Shown: positions 59,096 to 64,000 of the stretch, in pieces | How positions within the stretch are numbered: the stretch's first letter is position 1 | Layout of the letters: each line of letters starts with the position of its first letter | Assembly (NCBI GenBank): GCA_003260075.1 | Contig: QLIY01000790.1 | Coordinates: 1-64,000, forward strand | Direction: 5' to 3' | Length of the DNA: 64,000 bases | From: Phallusia mammillata | Lineage: Eukaryota; Chordata; Ascidiacea; Phlebobranchia; Ascidiidae | The notes under the pieces: model-generated | Database searches by the model: none | Told to the model about the DNA's origin: nothing | Seen by the model: the letters and a program-made list of their open reading frames with translations, nothing else | Translations under genes and position numbers: made by a program

Positions 59096-62000
59096 AGTGC
59101 CTGTCGTCACCCAGAGTGTCAGTTGTCTGCGTTTTTTTATCAGAAACAACGCCAAAATATATACGTACCTTAGTTTTTATGCACAGCAAGGTTCGTATCA
59201 CGGCTATAAACAACCCAAAGTTGATTAACATCATAATTCCGACAGGAAGCAGAAACGCATAGTTGAGTGAATACAGATGAAGCCAGCAAACATGTCGGGC
59301 GTGATAAGATGATTCAAAATGAATGTCGTCTGTAAATAAACTTGTGATGAGTGAATAATGTGTCTATTAGTGGTTGCTGTAACAGGTCTTTTAAAAGATC
59401 AACCTAATGCCCGTCTTTGGCCCAGTTATTTTGAATCTTCTTTTTCGAAAGCCATGTTAAAAGTTTCAAATATAGGCCTTAGGGCCTAAAAAGTTTTCCT
59501 GGTTACAAACAGAACTTAATAATGGTCACAATTAACTAGATGATTATAAAAAACGTATGTTAAGGGCAAAATTTGTGACACGGATGCCATTGGAACAATT
59601 TTGGATTTCTTTTTCAGAGGTTTGAAAGGCGAATAAACGCCTTTATATACCTGGCCTTCTGGTATTTCCATCCGAGTGAAATATCGTCAAGCCACCAGTT
59701 ACAAAAACTACAATGGCTGGAAACACGTAGGATAGGATTGCTGCTGGCTTCAAAATATTTCGTGATGATCCCATAACCTGAAAATATTCGAAAAATGACA
59801 TTCTGCAAATAATAACCAAGTCTGCTTTAGAACGGAATCGTTGGTTTGAATCCCACCGAAGGCTTAATCTAAACTTTTGGCTGGTGATCTGTGCCTTTTA
59901 TGCAGTGATTCAATGCAAAATATGGATTTGAATACGTGCAGCCGTGGAGAAAAACAATTGTTTTATGGGTATAGCTTTCAGTTGTCTTTACATCCCTCCT
60001 CTCGAAAGATATCAAAAACTTTTCATAGCATTTTTTTAACAGTGACTGAAAAAAGTGCTTGCATGGTCACTTAGTTTCATGCAGCAATCGTAAACACTTT
60101 AAACATTTGTCTCTACGAAAGAACAGCCGGTATAATTTACCTTCACCAAGGCCTGGTACATATTAATAGCGTTCGCTGTCATCCAGCACCAAGTTGCAAG
60201 TAGGAAATAGTGGAGAATAGCGGTCGCAAAGTAGCAAGCTGTTGGTGAAGAGGTTTGACCGCTTCCCGCCATAAATACGACGTTTGAAATTGCCATGCAC
60301 ACACAGATGTTGATGAGGAATTTGCTGGGCTTGCGGTGACGAAGATTACTGTGCAACAAGTCATTTGAAAGTTGAGATTGAGTGTTTGAACTGAACAATA
60401 TGAGACCCTCCAACAGACAGCCTAGTCATTGACGTTCACTGTTTTTTTTGTTTTTTTTTATTAGTCAATGAATATACATAGAACATTTTTTTCCGAAACG
60501 GCATCTTCTGTCTCTTATTCAAATAGCATTAAGGTGGAAATAGGTTTATTTAAATCAACTTAACAATTGCTTCATTATTGCATAACGGTTACATTTTTGT
60601 GTGTCATCTCGGTGTTGCAGGCCGATAATTTCATTGTTACATATTATCTGTTGCATTGTTACGTGCACAGAGACAAGTTTTTGTTTATACCTGTTGGTCG
60701 TGTAGAGGAGAATTGTAAGCAGTAGACCAAGCACTGAAAGGGAGCATCCGATGTAACTGATTATTCCCATCACAAACGATGATGGCAATACTAATGTGCT
60801 CTAATTAAGAAAAAACAACGTCTTAAGAATTCGCATATCTGGAAGTGTAGGCTAGTTACACGAGTCGCATAGTTCTTAACCCAAAGTTAACAACCATTGT
60901 TATAACACTCGTTATTCCGTATTTCTAAAGAAGTTAGAAATCAAATGTACGACACATAACTTATGTTTGCATAACTTGACCACTTACGACTATCATTGCA
61001 AAACTGGCCATCTGGTCACAAGCACACTTCGGTGGGGAACTCCCTAAGACCAAACTGCACCCTTGTGAACTCCAGCGAAGATTCGTTTCGTCCCATCTCA
61101 CACATTGCGTGCGCGTAACACGTTCCTGATAAATAAGTCGAAAGTTTATTTATTAAACCAGAACTTTATTCTAATTTTCTGATGCCTCATTACTAAATAT
61201 ATGTACTAATTTGAAACTTTCAGTACACTTAAATCGTTCTGTGCTTTTCGTCATGCAAATGTATAATGTGCGCGCGTTGGTTCAGTACGATATCTATATG
61301 AGCACAGTTTAAATTAAATATTTGCTGATTCATTGGTACAAGGATCTAATTTACTCCGCCGTTTACTGGTACATTTTTTACACAAAGAAACTTTTACCCT
61401 AATTGCTACCCACCCTGTTCGACAAAAAGCTCAAAGGTCGACAATATCGCCCTGGTTTGTCAATTGCATTGGCAGATATAAACCAGAGTCGCTATTCGGG
61501 CAAATCGATGCAAATAGCACAAGAATACAACAATAATTTGCTTGAAGTCGGGAGCTTTTGGGAAATTTGCACATCGGACTTATAAGTCGGGTAAGGCTTA
61601 ACGGGTTTGAGTTTGGGCTTGAGTTTTAACTAAACGGGCATGATTCGTGGCCTTTGGCATTAGCTTCAAATTGACCAACTTTGTATGGGGCCTGATTCGG
61701 ACTTAGCTTTTTTGAAACTGAGAGGGGCTTCAGCTTATACTTTTGGATTCGGGCTGGGTTCGCCCTCCAATTACGTTACGTATTTGAATTCTTGCCTTCA
61801 ATTTGCTTCCATTTGTTGGAGTTGATCCTTGTGTTGCTGTTTCGTTTTTGAACACAACGTTCACTGAACTCTTGGTCTGGTTGTCATTTGCTTTGTTTCC
61901 CGAAATAACCTGCACAGAACATAAAAACATTTTGACTGTGTACTTCAAAAATACTTCTTTAGCCCTTCAAAAACCTTTATCATCGTTTGGTTTCAACTCT

Positions 62001-63248
62001 ACAACTTTGGTACTTTTACACTACGGGGTTTAAAGTTTGCTTTTCGCGACTTTATCTCTGTTTATTACTTGCATTGTTTTCGTACTTTCATGTTTTTGAA
62101 AGTGTGAAGTAAAAAAAATAGAGGGCTAACGTTGGTGGGAATTAAACTTTCCAAATTGAATTTATTAACTTAACTTACCACAGATACATTATCGTTTGAT
62201 TGAAACAGAAAATCATCGCTGAAAAGGATAAAAGAGAAACGATCCTGAGACCTAGGTGTAGTTTTCAAGGTCAATTCAATGTCAACAGTCGGAAGATCAA
62301 CGGATAGTTGCACATTTTGTTGATCTACAGCTCTTCGAGATCGTTGTGGTTTAAGTTTGGTTACCTGCGAAGTTTGAAATTGTATTTTGATAAGATACCG
62401 ACGATTCTTGTTCTTTAGCATCTACCATGTGGTTTATTGGGGAGGAATGAAATTGCATTAAATCATGTAAGGAAAAATTCGTCAAAAAAGGTTGGGAACC
62501 ACCGCAATGAACTGAAAGTGCAGTGGTAGCTTTGTCAAATCAGCCTACCCTTGCCTTACTTTATTGAGAGAGACCAATATACCACTTACGTGTACAGTAA
62601 TATCTTTTGTCTCAATCCTCCAAAACGTCCGGTTGTCAGGAATTTCAACACGGTCTGTAAACTTTCGAAGAACTTCAAACAGCTCCTGTTTACTTTCTGC
62701 AGTGGATTCGCTAAATTGAGAATATCAGGTTTTTCTACAAGGTATTTAATATTTTTGTCATTTGCAAAATACAATGAGTTTGTCTTTAGTAGCTTTTAGT
62801 TTACGTTGCACGACTTGTTAATAGGCTACACTTTTTATTGACTCTCAGGCAAAGATTTAAAAAAATCCTCAAGTTTGAAACCTTATGACAAAGAACAGTT
62901 ATCGAAAACTAAAATCTTAACCGCGGATGTCGCTTTAAGCAAAAACGTATTTTGATCAGAACACAATGGTCTAAAACAGTGGTTCTCAACCTTTCGTGGA
63001 CCGTGGCCCCCTAAAAGTAAGTTTTGGACTTTGTGACCCCCTTCAAGTAACCCTGTAGGACCTGTAGCCCACTTAAAAAATGTAAATGGCAATCCCATGT
63101 AGGAATTCGGTATTAATTTCGACTTTAAACAGGTCGAATAGAATAAACAAGAATCCGTAATCAATCGAAAAACCTCAATATAGACACATAATATGTGAAA
63201 TTGTCGATTAAATTAGGGAATAAAGTTAAAAAGAAAATGGCTTTTAGT

Positions 63249-63344
<96 letters not shown>

Positions 63345-63796
63345 GGGGGGGCCATGGGCCCTGGTTGAGAACCACTGGTCTAGAACATAGTCGTTGCCAT
63401 TTCTAGGTTTGTTTTATTGTATGTCATATAATCTCTATATAATTTCCTAACGTAACATACTTCTCAAGAAAATGTAAGCTTTCATGCAGACAGCAATCAT
63501 GACATACTTATTTATAAATCATAGTATTCCAGCCCCATTGAGAGCGATTTACCGAATTAGAAAAAAGTAGTTTGCGGTGGGATTCGAACCCACAACAGGA
63601 GTGTATTTGGGACTCGCACTCTACCAACTCTGCTATGAAGGCTTGGTTCGGTACAACGCCTTGGGTCTTTAAATTGGTATAGTTAAATTCTGATAATTAT
63701 TTACCTTGATCCTGTGGCATCGTTTTTAACAGAACCAAGTGATCTTCCAATCACGTTGACCACAGCAACAATGTTGTAGAGTAAATCTGGTTGTAT
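58047..63796 (-). CDS. Adhesion G-protein-coupled receptor (family B2), copy A; 5' end beyond the window
   Basis: Exons in coding order: 63796-63705, 62710-62590, 62364-62179, 61909-61775 (GAIN domain), 61125-60988 (GPS), 60800-60691 (TM1), 60348-60141 (TM2-TM3), 59777-59651 (TM4), 59329-59169 (TM5), 58733-58563 (TM6-TM7), 58211-58047 (C tail). Every junction is GT-AG and in phase. The GPS has the expected Trp and four Cys (CVRWDE, WSSQGC, CAC), but the cleavage tripeptide normally read as His-Leu-Thr/Ser is Gln-Met-Ala, so self-cleavage is unlikely. The 7TM region is typical: KPSKFLINICVCMAISNVVF for TM2, CWLHLYSLNYAFLLP for TM5, MGVTWAFGFF for TM6, and NSTQ then GILIFF for TM7. The tail is short (about 45 residues). 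N-terminal domains lie off the right edge. It is convergent with lectin-like copy A. Confidence 0.92.
62977..63377. mobile_element. hAT-type MITE containing a 95-nt poly-G run
   Basis: It starts CAGTGGTTCTCAACC and ends GGTTGAGAACCACTG. Flanking 8-mers GTCTAAAA and GTCTAGAA differ at one base. The G run fills 63249-63343 near its right end. It lies in a GPCR intron. Confidence 0.85.
63570..63642 (-). tRNA. tRNA-like pseudogene or tRNA-derived fragment
   Basis: 73 nt on the minus strand with an exact A-box consensus (TAGCAGAGTTGG), a perfect 5-bp T stem around the loop in GTGGGTTCGAATCCCAC, and a near-complete anticodon stem. The acceptor ends (GCCTTCA and CGCAAAC) do not pair and position 33 is not T, so it is not a functional tRNA. 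It lies in the intron between the first two visible GPCR exons. Confidence 0.5.
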
Positions 63797-64000
63797 CTGA
63801 AAGTAATCAAAGGATAGATCGTCACTGCATATATTTTCTAAGACCATGTATTTTATCTTACGCCGTAACAACGCATATTGATGCAGTTTATCAACACATC
63901 TATTAAATACATGGAATCATTTCATTCTTGTACAACGGTATCAACCGCTAAGGCAAGAAAATAATTCAATTCGTAACTTGTTAAGGTAAAGTTTTTTTCA

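Noticed and set aside
63570-63642. A functional tRNA gene
   Set aside because: The acceptor stem does not pair and position 33 is not T.

Overview
The window is animal nuclear DNA: AT-rich, multi-exon genes with GT-AG introns, many miniature DNA transposons (MITEs), tRNA-derived repeats, and clear metazoan orthologues. Short introns plus a mix of EGF-GPCR and C-type-lectin-like receptors suggest an invertebrate deuterostome, most likely an ascidian tunicate; this organism call is inference. I joined exons by hand from splice signals, reading phase and family resemblance. For most genes the phases close exactly.

Layout. 640-8787 (-): complete 11-exon CYP4-like cytochrome P450. 8.8-12.2 kb: repeats. 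12263-12727 (+): COX5B-like single-exon gene. 12.7-18.5 kb: repeats, with a candidate first exon of an unknown gene at 14236 (-). 18554-22355 (+): complete 11-exon site-2 protease (MBTPS2), 518 residues. 22982-25785 (-): tetraspanin. 26264-28389 (-): RIC3 chaperone, 315 residues. 28747-31286 (+): RPS11, divergent from RIC3. 33284-42834 (-): 14-exon PPP-family phosphatase of about 890 residues with a long, unfamiliar N-terminal half. 44288-46373 (+): C-type-lectin-like membrane protein with a tyrosine-motif tail. 48758-49637 (-): last two exons of an adhesion GPCR (copy B). 50244-53350 (-): EGF-repeat exons. 55474-55623 (+): second copy of the lectin-like gene's last exon. 58047-63796 (-): adhesion GPCR with GAIN, GPS and 7TM (copy A), running off the right edge.

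Two themes stand out. First, the lectin-like gene and the GPCR are convergent neighbours, and about 3.6 kb carrying their 3' ends is directly duplicated (about 46.2-49.9 kb and 55.5-59.1 kb). This makes a small receptor cluster with one decayed GPCR tail. Second, the assembly is scarred. At least a dozen runs of about 9-13 G, and two N positions, sit between two near-identical neighbouring segments, and longer G runs (48-95 nt) lie in introns. The pattern looks like alleles joined end to end through low-quality poly-G. In the phosphatase, removing one repeat plus its G run (137 nt) restores the reading phase exactly.
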